A DNA stretch of 50,822 nucleotides, taken from NCBI RefSeq assembly GCF_000359605.1, contig NZ_APML01000042.1:1-50822 (forward strand). The letters are read 5' to 3'. This document shows positions 8,578-17,037 of this stretch, in pieces. Every line of letters begins with the position of its first letter. The stretch's first letter is position 1. The position numbers and the translations under genes were made by a program. Under the pieces are notes generated by a model. The model did not search any database. It had not been told where the DNA came from and saw only the letters and a program-made list of their open reading frames with translations. The stretch comes from Gracilibacillus halophilus YIM-C55.5. Its GTDB lineage: Bacteria; Bacillota; Bacilli; Bacillales; Amphibacillaceae.

Positions 8578-9480
8578 CTAATTTGGTTGTTCTTTCGTAT
8601 CATATTGATTAATCATTTCTTGTAGATCAGTGGCTTCTTGACGCAAGCGCGCATCAAAGAACATCACTGCAAATCCGACAGTCAAGATAATGTTCGTAAT
8701 CATCGTAAGAAGGTTGCTTAAAAAATTGGATAATACACTATTTCCTAAAAATACGATAGGAATGGTTAAGATAGAACTAATGAAATAGGTGATTAATGCT
8801 AAAATAATAAATAAACCAAAGAACTTCCACGTTTGTTTTTTGGTCAAGCGCCAGCTTTTCGTAAAACCTGGAGCCACTTTTTCAAACAATACGGCAGGCA
8901 GGAACATGCTCCATCGTGTAAACAATAAACCAAGACCGAAGATCAATCCTATACCAAAGAAAAAAGCAAAAAATACACCAGCGAGAGGATTGGTAGGATT
9001 TCCTAGTATGACGCCGACGATAAGCAACATATAGACGATCAAAATACCAGTAAGAATGAGAGAAACTAAGAGTAAGCTAAAAAACATCGGCCAATACCGG
9101 GGCAATGCTTTTTTGATCATCCCTTTTACGGTAAAGGGTTCGCCTTCTCTCGCATGTTTGACGGCATATACCGTTGCGCCAACTACAATAGGGATAACGA
9201 TGATCGATAATAACGATGAGATGATGACATTTATATTTTGTTGCGAAGTGGCTGCTCCCAAAGAATCGATATTTTGTGTAATTTGGTTGATCAAACTGTC
9301 TGATGGATCTGCGCTCATGATAATGCTTCTGCCACCAATATAGGATGCCACCGCTTGAATCACATACACCGGAAACATCAGCAAAAAGGCAATCATAAAT
9401 AAGCGCCCGAAATGATTTTTGGTTATTCGAAATGTCTGATCTAAAATTTCACCAAAGTCTAAAGGCTGTGTCGTTTTCAT
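8578..9480 (-). CDS. Polytopic membrane protein, first gene of the MoxR/DUF58 operon
   Basis: The 300-aa protein has about six membrane helices separated by short loops. It resembles the membrane domain found in glycerophosphodiester phosphodiesterase-type and other Bacillus membrane proteins (TQPLDFGEILDQTFRITKNHF at its start, SWRLTKKQTWKFFGLF in the middle). No catalytic domain is visible. I placed the start at 9480 because AGGAGG lies 8 nt upstream; an ATG ten codons earlier has no site. It opens a five-gene operon running 9480 to 4533. The function is unknown; a scaffold or transport role for the module is only inference. Confidence 0.7.
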   Translation of the reverse strand: MKTTQPLDFGEILDQTFRITKNHFGRLFMIAFLLMFPVYVIQAVASYIGGRSIIMSADPSDSLINQITQNIDSLGAATSQQNINVIISSLLSIIVIPIVVGATVYAVKHAREGEPFTVKGMIKKALPRYWPMFFSLLLVSLILTGILIVYMLLIVGVILGNPTNPLAGVFFAFFFGIGLIFGLGLLFTRWSMFLPAVLFEKVAPGFTKSWRLTKKQTWKFFGLFIILALITYFISSILTIPIVFLGNSVLSNFLSNLLTMITNIILTVGFAVMFFDARLRQEATDLQEMINQYDTKEQPN

Positions 9481-9562
9481 AAAGGTATCCTCCTGTATAA
9501 AATTGTGCATACATAGGTCATTTTAACATGTTTTGGGAGGTTTTGTGTAAAAAATTTCAATT

Positions 9563-9607
9563 CAAATAAAATCCCTGTCCCAACGATGGATTGGTGATGG
9601 GACAGGG
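9563..9607 (-). terminator. Rho-independent terminator of the tetR-MFS operon
   Basis: A 10-bp perfect stem (9573-9582 with 9598-9607) is followed on the minus strand by a T-rich run. It lies 17 bp after the stop of the exporter gene. Confidence 0.8.
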
Positions 9608-9623
9608 GTGAAAATCTAGCCTG

Positions 9624-11087
9624 TTAGGCGGCTTCTTGTTTCGCTTTTTCAGATGCTTTCGTCGTTAAAAATAATGATAATACTAAACCTGCGACTGATA
9701 ATAAGGTAGCCAGCCAAAATGCTGTATTATAACCTGATAGATTCGCTTGATTGACCACTTCAGTCGTTATCTGAGCCGGATTTACACCTTCCATCTGTGA
9801 ACTTGCCCGACTTGTCATGACGGCGACTAATATCGCAGTACCGATTGAAGCTGATACTTGTTGCATGGTATTCGCCATTGCTGAGCCGTGTGGGTGCCAT
9901 GACTCAGGTAATTGGTTAAGCCCAGCGGTCATGACAGGCATCATCGTTAAGGATAAACCGAACATGCGTATAGCATAAATCACGACGAGAAATGCGTATG
10001 GTGTATCCATGGATAAGTTGGTAAAGAAAAAAGTTGTGACAGAAACAATCGCTAAACCAGAGAATGCGAGCCACTTAGCACCGAATTTGTCAAATAACGC
10101 ACCTGTAATTGGTGACATAATCCCCATAACGACTGCACCAGGGAGTAACATTAAACCAGATTCTAATGCACTAAACCCGCGTGTGTCTTGCATATATAAT
10201 GGCAACATGGTTTCAGCACCAATTAATGCCATGAGTACAATCATTGTAATAATGATGGCTAAAGTGAAAATGGGGTTTTTAAACACGCGAAATTCAAGCA
10301 TCGGGTGTTCCATTTTCATTTGACGGAGAATAAATAGGGTTAAGATAATCGCACTAGCAGCGATGATACCTACTGATAACCAACTAAAATCACTTGTTGC
10401 TTCTGCACTGTGACCTCCGCCAAAGCTACTAAATCCATACAATAGCCCACCAAATCCTAAGGAAGATAGAATGATTGACAGAATATCGATCTTTGGATAA
10501 GTGAGCTTCGTGACATTCTTTGTGAAGATAGAAGCACCAATAATCGCAATCGCAGCGATTGGTAATACGACATAGAAAAGCCCTCTCCATTCCACAAATT
10601 CGAGCAACCAACCAGAAAGTGTTGGTCCAATAGCTGGTGCGAAGGAAATGACGATACCAACTGTCCCCATTGCCGCACCGCGTCGTTCAATAGGAATCAC
10701 TGTAAGCATCACTGTCATAAGTAATGGTAACATGATCCCTGAACCACCAGCCTGTATGACCCTTGCGATCAGTAATAACCAGAATGTGTTTGAAAGGGTA
10801 GCTACCAATGTCCCTGTGGCAAAAATACTTAACGCTGTAATAAATAATTGTCTTGTCGAAAATCGTTCAATTAAAAAGGCAGATATCGGTATCATGACGC
10901 CGTTAGTTAATAGAAATGCTGTCGTAAGCCATTGTACCTCGTTACGTTGGATATCAAAATAATCCATAATACTTGGTAATGCTGTTGCTAGTAATGTTTC
11001 ATTTAAGAGTCCCATGAATGCACCGACGAGCATAATCGCAAGCATCGGACCTTTTTTTACTTTTTCGAAATGATTTGTTTCTTCCAA
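9624..11087 (-). CDS. DHA2-type MFS multidrug exporter (EmrB/LmrB-like)
   Basis: This 487-aa integral membrane protein has about 14 hydrophobic segments and the DHA2 motifs: WLTTAFLLTNGVMIP, RVIQAGGSGIMLPL (motif C region) and a GPTLSGWLLE stretch. Such pumps use the proton gradient to export drugs or toxic metabolites. Translation starts at TTG 11087, with GGGAGG 8 nt upstream. That start touches the stop codon of the TetR gene, so the two are cotranscribed and probably coupled. Regulation by the TetR protein through the operators at 11922-11956 is the natural reading. Confidence 0.88.
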   Translation of the reverse strand: MEETNHFEKVKKGPMLAIMLVGAFMGLLNETLLATALPSIMDYFDIQRNEVQWLTTAFLLTNGVMIPISAFLIERFSTRQLFITALSIFATGTLVATLSNTFWLLLIARVIQAGGSGIMLPLLMTVMLTVIPIERRGAAMGTVGIVISFAPAIGPTLSGWLLEFVEWRGLFYVVLPIAAIAIIGASIFTKNVTKLTYPKIDILSIILSSLGFGGLLYGFSSFGGGHSAEATSDFSWLSVGIIAASAIILTLFILRQMKMEHPMLEFRVFKNPIFTLAIIITMIVLMALIGAETMLPLYMQDTRGFSALESGLMLLPGAVVMGIMSPITGALFDKFGAKWLAFSGLAIVSVTTFFFTNLSMDTPYAFLVVIYAIRMFGLSLTMMPVMTAGLNQLPESWHPHGSAMANTMQQVSASIGTAILVAVMTSRASSQMEGVNPAQITTEVVNQANLSGYNTAFWLATLLSVAGLVLSLFLTTKASEKAKQEAA

Positions 11088-11909
11088 TTATATTCCCTCC
11101 CGTTGGAATAGGCGTTCTAATTTGATCAGTTCTATTTGAATCAGCTTGTGCTTTTTCATAAATTGTAGCAATGCCTCTAAACAGACACGATTCGGTTGTG
11201 CTTTGTTGTACTCGTCCTTGAGTAGCTGGAGTGCTTCGAATTGTTCGGTTTGTTCTTTTCCTTTTAAATTGTCATGGATTAATGTCTGGATGCGACTGAA
11301 GATGTCATCGATTTTCTCTGGATGTTCCGGTGAAAGCAATGGATCTTTTCCCTCTAGTTGTTGAACCATCGCATCGAAATTATCAGCAATCCAATGACTG
11401 ATTAATGTAGGTTCGATTTCTTTGTTATGGACAGCGAAATATATATGATATTCCTTCATGATGCCTTCGAACATAATTTTCAGATCTGTTAAATAAGGAG
11501 TAATCTTTTCGCCGTATACACGATAAAACATTTCTTTATGAATATCTGACAGATGTGATTGCATTTGTTTCATTAAAGAAGTGATCTCCTCATTTTCTTT
11601 CGGTGGAAATTCTTTCAAAAATACATTAAAGAATGATTGGTGTTCCATCCAAGCCTCGAGCTCAAATTGAATATAACTAGCTAAACTTGGATTGTTTAAT
11701 TCGTATATTTGCTGTGATTGCTCGACGATATGATTTTGATAAGCTTTAAGCATTTCAGTCATTAGAGCTGTTTTAGATGGAAAATAAGTGTAAAAACCTC
11801 CTTTAGATACGTCTGCTGCATCGGCTATTTGCTGAACAGATGTTTCTTTATAGCCTTTTTCTGAAAATAATTGTAAAGCTACGCGAATAATTTCATCTTT
11901 TTTCGAAAT
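11088..11909 (-). CDS. TetR family transcriptional repressor with ATT start codon
   Basis: From 11909 the frame encodes a full TetR helix-turn-helix: DEIIRVALQLFSEKGYKETS, VQQIADAADVSKGGFYTYF and PSKTALM in residues 1-50, then a helical ligand domain, 273 aa in total. No ATG, GTG, TTG or CTG exists in frame before ATG 11762, and an in-frame TAG stands at 11925-11927. A start at 11762 would delete the DNA-binding domain. AAGGTGGT (11913-11920) sits 3 nt before the second of two ATT codons (11907-11909), so ATT initiation is the best reading; a sequence error is the alternative. It precedes the exporter gene and probably controls it. Confidence 0.75.
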   Translation of the reverse strand: MSKKDEIIRVALQLFSEKGYKETSVQQIADAADVSKGGFYTYFPSKTALMTEMLKAYQNHIVEQSQQIYELNNPSLASYIQFELEAWMEHQSFFNVFLKEFPPKENEEITSLMKQMQSHLSDIHKEMFYRVYGEKITPYLTDLKIMFEGIMKEYHIYFAVHNKEIEPTLISHWIADNFDAMVQQLEGKDPLLSPEHPEKIDDIFSRIQTLIHDNLKGKEQTEQFEALQLLKDEYNKAQPNRVCLEALLQFMKKHKLIQIELIKLERLFQREGI

Positions 11910-11921
11910 AATACCACCTTC

Positions 11922-11994
11922 TGACTAAACGGTATATAAATTTGACTAATTGGTCACAGGTAAATATTCTATAAAATAACCAGATAAAAGTCAA
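11922..11994 (-). promoter_or_regulatory. Promoter and two TetR-type operators of the tetR-MFS operon
   Basis: The minus-strand promoter is TTGACT (11989-11994), a 17-bp spacer, then TAGAAT (11966-11971). Just downstream of the expected start lies the palindrome TGACTAATTGGTCA (11943-11956, one mismatched pair). A second, weaker copy TGACTAAACGGT lies at 11922-11933, 21 bp away and thus on the same helix face. Placement between promoter and start codon fits autorepression by the TetR protein. Confidence 0.65.
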
Positions 11995-12069
11995 CGATAA
12001 ATGACTGTTTATCAACACATGCATTTTCTTCTTGAACACGATATAATGGATAATTAAAGAGGTGAAAAC

Positions 12070-13095
12070 ATGTCCGATTCAATCCATCGCAGAAAGGCAG
12101 AACATATCGAATGGTGTTTAACAGATGAAGTAGAAGGTGATCAAGTCACGAATGGTTTGGAACGCTATCAATTTCGTCATAACGCATTACCTGAGCTTGA
12201 CTTTCAGCAAATCGATCTAACGACAACCTTTTTACAACGTGACATCAAGACACCGTTTCTTATTAGTTCCATGACAGGTGGTGCAGCTTTGGCGGAAACG
12301 ATTAACCGTCATCTTGCTCAAGCGGCTGAGGAGAGAGGGTGGATTTTTGCGCTGGGGTCAACTAGAGTGATGATGGAAAGTGAGCATTTTCGCTCGTCTT
12401 TTCAAATTCGTACATACGCTCCTAGTATTCCAATTATTGCGAACATCGGGGCTGTTCAACTCAATTACGGATTTACTGTTGATCAGTGTAAACAAATTTT
12501 AGAGTGGACGGAAGCAGATGCGTTTGTGTTACATTTGAACTCCATTCAAGAAGTTATTCAACCAGAAGGAGATACGAATTTCGCACATTTGTTACTGAAA
12601 ATCGAACAATTATGCCAAGCACTTGATGTTCCTGTTGGCGTAAAAGAAGTAGGTTTCGGGATTGATGGTGAAATTGCCAAGAAGCTAACTGATGTTGGCG
12701 TTTCATTTATTGACGTTGCAGGGGCTGGTGGCACTTCATGGAGCCAAGTCGAAAAATTACGTTCAAAAGAAAGAATAAAAAAACAAGCAGCAGAAGCGCT
12801 CGCAAGTTGGGGAAACCCCACGGCCTCTTGTATTGTGGAAGCGAATCGAAGTGTTCCGAATCAGAAGGTGATGGCAAGCGGCGGGATTCGAGATGGACTG
12901 GATGCAGCTAAAGCGCTGGCATTAGGTGCTGATCATGTCGGATTTGCTCGTTCGGTGTTAAAACAATCGATGCATTCTTATGATGCCCTTCTAGAGTGGA
13001 TGGAAATAAGAGAATGGGAACTACGTATGATTATGTTTGGCATTGGTGCCGGAACCATTCAGCAATTACAAACAACTGACCGTTTGTTAGGGTAG
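12070..13095 (+). CDS. fni: Type 2 isopentenyl-diphosphate delta-isomerase
   Basis: The 341-aa FMN-dependent TIM-barrel enzyme interconverts isopentenyl and dimethylallyl diphosphate for isoprenoid synthesis. Family marks are IHRRKAEHIEWCL at the N terminus, PFLISSMTGG, GSTRVMME, PVGVKEVGFGI and the phosphate-binding ASGGIRDGLDAAKALALGADHVG. The length matches the family (about 340-350). The start at 12070 follows AGAGGTGAAAAC. A reductase homologue starts 20 bp after its stop, so the two probably form an operon; the isomerase needs reduced flavin, which makes a redox partner plausible. Confidence 0.93.
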   Translation: MSDSIHRRKAEHIEWCLTDEVEGDQVTNGLERYQFRHNALPELDFQQIDLTTTFLQRDIKTPFLISSMTGGAALAETINRHLAQAAEERGWIFALGSTRVMMESEHFRSSFQIRTYAPSIPIIANIGAVQLNYGFTVDQCKQILEWTEADAFVLHLNSIQEVIQPEGDTNFAHLLLKIEQLCQALDVPVGVKEVGFGIDGEIAKKLTDVGVSFIDVAGAGGTSWSQVEKLRSKERIKKQAAEALASWGNPTASCIVEANRSVPNQKVMASGGIRDGLDAAKALALGADHVGFARSVLKQSMHSYDALLEWMEIREWELRMIMFGIGAGTIQQLQTTDRLLG

Positions 13096-13115
13096 AATAA
13101 GGGAGAGGATAGACA

Positions 13116-14111
13116 ATGGCAGAAGATATTTTTGATTTAACGGTGATTGGTGGCGGGACCACCGGACTTTTCGCGACTTATTATGCTTCGATGCGTGGTA
13201 TGAGTGTGAAAGTCATTGAGTCTCAATCCGAATTTGGTGGAAAAGTGATGCAGTTCTTCCCGGAAAAACGTATTTATGATGTGGGAGGTTTCCCTGATAT
13301 CTTTGGTGAATCCCTCGTCTACCGTATGATTGATCAAGCGAGACGGCATGAACCAGTGATGATAACAGGGGAATGGATCGAAAACATTGAAAAGCGCACA
13401 GATGATTTTCGACTGCGATCAAGTGAAGGTAGAGATCATTACTCGAAAGCGGTGTTGTTAGCGACAGGAAATGGTACATTTCATACGAAAACAGCACCAG
13501 AATGGGAAGCATTACCTCATCCCACATTCCGTCAGCAAGTAGCGAGCCATTTGATGCATAAAGAACGTTATCATAATAAACGAGTTGTGATCGCATCAGA
13601 TAATAAAGTGGGCGTCGGTTGGGCTTTGTATTTGAAGGATCAGGCATCTTCAGTGACAGTCGTTAACCCGAATGAGACATTCCATCAAGTAAAAGATGCA
13701 GATCTTCAAGCATTACTCGATAGTCATGTGACGGTTTATTTTCAATCCTCGTTAACGGACTTACAGGTTGTCGATGAGCAATTGGAATACGTACAATTGC
13801 TTGATAAAGATCAACAAATCGTTACGATCGAAGCTGATGAAATCGTAACATTTCATGGCCTTGAATTACAGCAGACACCATTTGCTGATTGGGGCGTTAC
13901 AATCGAAAAAGGGCGTATCCCTGTAAAAGGAGATATGGCTACGAACGTAGCTGGTATCTTTGCGGCTGGTGATATTGTCCAGTATGAAGGGAAAACAAAT
14001 CTTATTGCTTCAGGCTATACTGAGGCGATTACAGCCGTCAATCGAGCACATCAATCGATCGATCCAAAAGCGACTGAGCAATTATATAGCACCGTTATTT
14101 ATCGAAACTGA
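13116..14111 (+). CDS. Ferredoxin-NADP reductase type 2 homologue (YumC/YcgT-like) with degenerate NADPH site
   Basis: The 331-aa two-domain flavoprotein resembles bacillar FNR2 (YumC, YcgT). The FAD motif GGGTTG (12-17), GGKV, PEKRIYDVGGFP (49-60) and AAGDI (283-287) are conserved. The second Rossmann motif, usually GGGDSAVDWA, is replaced by ASDNKVGVGWA (160-170), and the arginine-rich 2'-phosphate loop (HRRDKFRAH in YumC) by NPNETFHQV. The NADPH site therefore looks lost or remodelled. The start at 13116 follows GGGAGAGGAT. It sits directly after fni, so it could supply or accept electrons for isoprenoid enzymes, but that is inference. Confidence 0.8.
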   Translation: MAEDIFDLTVIGGGTTGLFATYYASMRGMSVKVIESQSEFGGKVMQFFPEKRIYDVGGFPDIFGESLVYRMIDQARRHEPVMITGEWIENIEKRTDDFRLRSSEGRDHYSKAVLLATGNGTFHTKTAPEWEALPHPTFRQQVASHLMHKERYHNKRVVIASDNKVGVGWALYLKDQASSVTVVNPNETFHQVKDADLQALLDSHVTVYFQSSLTDLQVVDEQLEYVQLLDKDQQIVTIEADEIVTFHGLELQQTPFADWGVTIEKGRIPVKGDMATNVAGIFAAGDIVQYEGKTNLIASGYTEAITAVNRAHQSIDPKATEQLYSTVIYRN

Positions 14112-14116
14112 CGTCT

Positions 14117-14653
14117 TTAGTCCATCACATCTTTGGGGCGTTTTCCTTTTTGCAATTCTCGTATACTTAATCCGAAATCCATTTGCAAATGGGGGTAATC
14201 TTTAAAACGGGAAAAATCACCACCCCAGCTAAAACCGAGTGATTTTGCGATGTCAACGACTTCCATCCAGTCACTTTGACCATTACTGTTGCCATCATAT
14301 TCGGTATCCCAAATTACTTGACCGTCAGAAGGTTCAAGCGCAAAATCGACAGCCAGACCATAGTTGTGATAGGATTCGCCACCTTTCGCATAAGTAACGA
14401 TTTTTCCTTCTTGTGACCGACCTTGCTCATAAATCGCATTTTGCTCTTCCACTGAGCGAAGGCCATCGGTAATAATAATGGAGATACCAATATCTTCAGA
14501 TTGTTTGATCAGTTTTTCAGTCGCTTGTCCAACTTTTGGATGTAATTCTGTAGGCATTGGTCGTTCAGCGTATTTTTGATGCAACATCCATTGATAGAAG
14601 AGGACGGATGCAATTACAATAATGATGATAAACAGTATTGGATGACGTTTCAT
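14117..14653 (-). CDS. M15 family peptidoglycan L-Ala-D-Glu peptidase (CwlK-like)
   Basis: The 178-aa protein has an N-terminal membrane anchor (6-23) and an M15C peptidase domain outside the cell. Zinc ligands are H96 and D103 in SYHNYGLAVDF and H155 in YPHLQMDFG. The family signature WGGDF lies at 143-147 and DGLRSVEEQNAIY at 63-75. CwlK-type enzymes cut the L-Ala-D-Glu bond of peptidoglycan stem peptides. It is convergent with the reductase gene (5 bp apart) and divergent from ilvD. Confidence 0.85.
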   Translation of the reverse strand: MKRHPILFIIIIVIASVLFYQWMLHQKYAERPMPTELHPKVGQATEKLIKQSEDIGISIIITDGLRSVEEQNAIYEQGRSQEGKIVTYAKGGESYHNYGLAVDFALEPSDGQVIWDTEYDGNSNGQSDWMEVVDIAKSLGFSWGGDFSRFKDYPHLQMDFGLSIRELQKGKRPKDVMD

Positions 14654-14753
14654 GATTTTTATCCTTTCAAACGAGCAAGAATGATTCCGTATTTTTATAA
14701 TCTATGATACTATATGCATATTAAGAAAGAAATTTTTCGATTTCTTAATCCAA

Positions 14754-14768
14754 AATGTACAGAAAATT
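14754..14768 (+). promoter_or_regulatory. Putative CodY box upstream of ilvD
   Basis: AATGTACAGAAAATT matches 13 of 15 positions of the CodY consensus AATTTTCWGAAAATT. It lies 41 bp before the ilvD start and downstream of a possible -10 (TACTAT, 14708-14713), where bound CodY would block transcription. ilv genes are classical CodY targets. Confidence 0.65.
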
Positions 14769-14809
14769 ATAAATTTTTAAAATGGGACAAGAATAGGGAG
14801 GCATATGCA

Positions 14810-16501
14810 ATGGGGAAAGATCTTCGGATAAAAAGTAATGTATTTGATGATCCAAAGCGTGCACCGAACCGTGCCATGTTGCGTGCTGTTGGTGTAACAG
14901 ATGAAGATTTTAAAAAACCAATGATTGGGGTAGCAAGCACGTGGAGTGAAGTCACCCCTTGTAACGTACACTTAGACGATCTTGCCATTAATGCGAAAAA
15001 TGGTGCTGAAGAAGCTGGTGGTGTACCATTGATTTTCAATACAATCACTGTATCAGATGGTATTTCAATGGGGACTTCAGGTATGCGTTATTCACTGCCA
15101 AGTCGCGATGTGATTGCTGACTCAATTGAAACAGTAGTAGGCGCAGAAAACCTTGACGCTTATGTGGCGATTGGTGGCTGTGACAAAAATATTCCTGGTT
15201 GTTTAATTTCGATCGCTCGTTCAGACGTGCCAGCGGTATTCGTTTACGGTGGTACGATTGCACCAGGTTATCGAAATGGTGAAAAATTAGACATCGTGTC
15301 CGTTTTCGAAGGTGTTGGAAAACATAATAACGATGTAATTAGTGATAAAGAACTTCATGGTATTGAATGTGCGGCTTGCCCTGGTGCTGGCTCTTGCGGT
15401 GGTATGTACACGGCAAACACGATGGCGACTGCTGTTGAAGCACTAGGTATGAGTTTACCAGGAAGTTCATCGAATCCAGCCGAATCTCCTTCAAAAGCAG
15501 ACGACTGCCGTGAAGCAGGTGAAGCAGCTTATCGTTTGTTAGAACAGGGAATCTATCCAAAAGATATCTTAACTAAAGAAGCGTTTGAAAATGCGATTAC
15601 TGTTGTCATGGCTCTAGGTGGATCGACAAATGCGATTCTTCACTTATTAGCGATTGCTAATGCTGCTCAAGTAGATGTGACGATGGATGATTTTAACCGT
15701 CTACAAGAAAAAGTACCGCATCTTGCAGACCTAAAGCCAAGCGGAAAATATGTGATGGAAGACTTGCACAAAGTAGGCGGCGTTCCAGCTGTTATGAAAT
15801 TATTGCTTGACCATGGTTACTTACACGGTGATTGTTTAACTGTTACAGGTAAGACGATTGCAGAAAACTATGCGGATGTTGAAGGACTTGAAGAAGGACA
15901 AGAAGTCATTCGTCCATTCAGTAACCCATATCGTGAAGATGGCCCGTTGGTTGTCTTAAAAGGTAACTTATCTCCAAATGGTTCGGTGGCAAAAGTATCT
16001 GGTATTAAAGTGAAGCGCCATACGGGACCAGCTCGTGTATTCAATACAGAAGAAGACGCAACGAATGCTGTAATGAATAATGAAATTAATGAAGGTGATG
16101 TGCTCGTAATTCGCCACGTCGGGCCAAAAGGTGGACCAGGAATGCCAGAAATGTTGTCCATATCCTCAATTTTAGTAGGGAAAGGCTTAGGCGAAAAAGT
16201 AGCATTACTGACAGACGGTCGTTTCTCTGGCGGTACTCATGGCTTAGTTGTTGGCCATATCGCACCAGAAGCACAAGTGGGTGGTCCCATTGCGTTCTTA
16301 GAAGAAGGCGACTTAGTAACCATTGATTCCGAACAGAAGGAACTGTCGATGGATGTATCGGATGAAGAAATGGAAAGAAGACGTCAGAATTGGGAAGCGC
16401 CAGCGCTTTATAAAAAAGGTGTTCTTGGCAAATATGCGCATAACGTATCTTGCTCTTCTCAAGGTGCGGTCACCGACTACATCAATCGTAACGATCAATA
16501 A
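14810..16501 (+). CDS. ilvD: Dihydroxy-acid dehydratase
   Basis: This 563-aa iron-sulfur enzyme dehydrates dihydroxyvalerate and dihydroxymethylvalerate in valine and isoleucine synthesis. Cluster cysteines are visible at C51 (TPCNVH), C124 ([10 protein letters not shown]) and C196 ([11 protein letters not shown]), and [19 protein letters not shown] near the C terminus is diagnostic. The start at 14810 is set by GGGAGG 8 nt upstream; the frame is open for 32 further codons upstream but without a site. It stands alone, apart from any ilvBHC-leu operon, with its own CodY box and a strong terminator. Confidence 0.95.
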   Translation: MGKDLRIKSNVFDDPKRAPNRAMLRAVGVTDEDFKKPMIGVASTWSEVTPCNVHLDDLAINAKNGAEEAGGVPLIFNTITVSDGISMGTSGMRYSLPSRDVIADSIETVVGAENLDAYVAIGGCDKNIPGCLISIARSDVPAVFVYGGTIAPGYRNGEKLDIVSVFEGVGKHNNDVISDKELHGIECAACPGAGSCGGMYTANTMATAVEALGMSLPGSSSNPAESPSKADDCREAGEAAYRLLEQGIYPKDILTKEAFENAITVVMALGGSTNAILHLLAIANAAQVDVTMDDFNRLQEKVPHLADLKPSGKYVMEDLHKVGGVPAVMKLLLDHGYLHGDCLTVTGKTIAENYADVEGLEEGQEVIRPFSNPYREDGPLVVLKGNLSPNGSVAKVSGIKVKRHTGPARVFNTEEDATNAVMNNEINEGDVLVIRHVGPKGGPGMPEMLSISSILVGKGLGEKVALLTDGRFSGGTHGLVVGHIAPEAQVGGPIAFLEEGDLVTIDSEQKELSMDVSDEEMERRRQNWEAPALYKKGVLGKYAHNVSCSSQGAVTDYINRNDQ

Positions 16502-16510
16502 ATAATCAAG

Positions 16511-16546
16511 AAAAGGTTGTCTCCTACATAGGGACAACCTTTTTTT
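16511..16546 (+). terminator. Rho-independent terminator of ilvD
   Basis: The stem AAAGGTTGTC with GACAACCTTT (16512-16521 with 16533-16542) is followed by a run of T, 10 bp after the ilvD stop. Confidence 0.88.
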
Positions 16547-16686
16547 GGTTACACTCCATTAGTATGTAAGATAATTGTTTGTATTTTTTATTGTGCTGGC
16601 GTTGAGCGTGGAATTGCTTTGTCAATGGAATGATGGAGAATGATTGACGTCAAACAAGAGGGGGGAAGAGCGTTTGTTTGCATGAA

Positions 16687-16910
16687 AAATAAATTGATCT
16701 GCATATTACTGGGAAACCTCGCTATAATGACATGCTGATTTCCCAGTAATATGCGAATTACCAGGAAATCTCATCATAATGATATACTGATTTCCCAGTA
16801 ATATGCGAATTACCGGGAAACCTCACTATAATGGCATGGTGATTTCCCAGTAATATGTGATTTACCAGAAAATCCTGACATCACGAACGACAGATTTCTC
16901 AGTAATGGCG
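16687..16910. repeat. 52-bp tandem repeat built from hairpins, about four copies
   Basis: TTTCCCAGTAATATGC recurs at 16739, 16791 and 16843, with a decayed copy at 16895, exactly 52 bp apart. A first, partly degenerate copy lies before them. In the first unit the arms 16701-16716 and 16739-16754 are a perfect 16-bp inverted repeat with a 22-nt loop; later arms pair imperfectly. The units overlap at the arms, so the array is a chain of adjoining hairpins. It lies between the ilvD terminator and the transporter promoter, in a 582-bp stretch with no gene. Confidence 0.88.
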
Positions 16911-16986
16911 CCCCTTATCCTAATTGCTTGCAAAGTATCAGCGCCTTTTCGTTTAAGAGTTTCCATCACTTTCGTATGTCTAGAAA

Positions 16987-17030
16987 ATCGGTAAAAAGAT
17001 ATACCGATGCTTGAGAACATATGCTATAAT
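16987..17030 (+). promoter_or_regulatory. Extended -10 promoter with inverted-repeat operator for the ABC transporter
   Basis: TGCTATAAT (17022-17030) is a consensus extended -10. The expected -35 position is covered by one arm of a perfect inverted repeat, ATCGGTA (16987-16993) and TACCGAT (17002-17008), spaced by 8 bp. This is a candidate operator; the protein that binds it is unknown. Confidence 0.5.
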
Positions 17031-17037
17031 GTAACGT

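Noticed and set aside
11088..11762. TetR-like gene starting at ATG 11762
   Set aside because: This start would remove the entire helix-turn-helix encoded in frame upstream and has no ribosome binding site, so the ATT start is preferred.
13213..13647. 144-codon minus-strand frame inside the reductase gene
   Set aside because: It is a shadow of a well-supported gene, with no ribosome binding site or domain.
16907..16945. GGCGC and GCGCC pair downstream of the 52-bp repeat as a terminator
   Set aside because: The stem is only 5 bp with a long loop and no T run.
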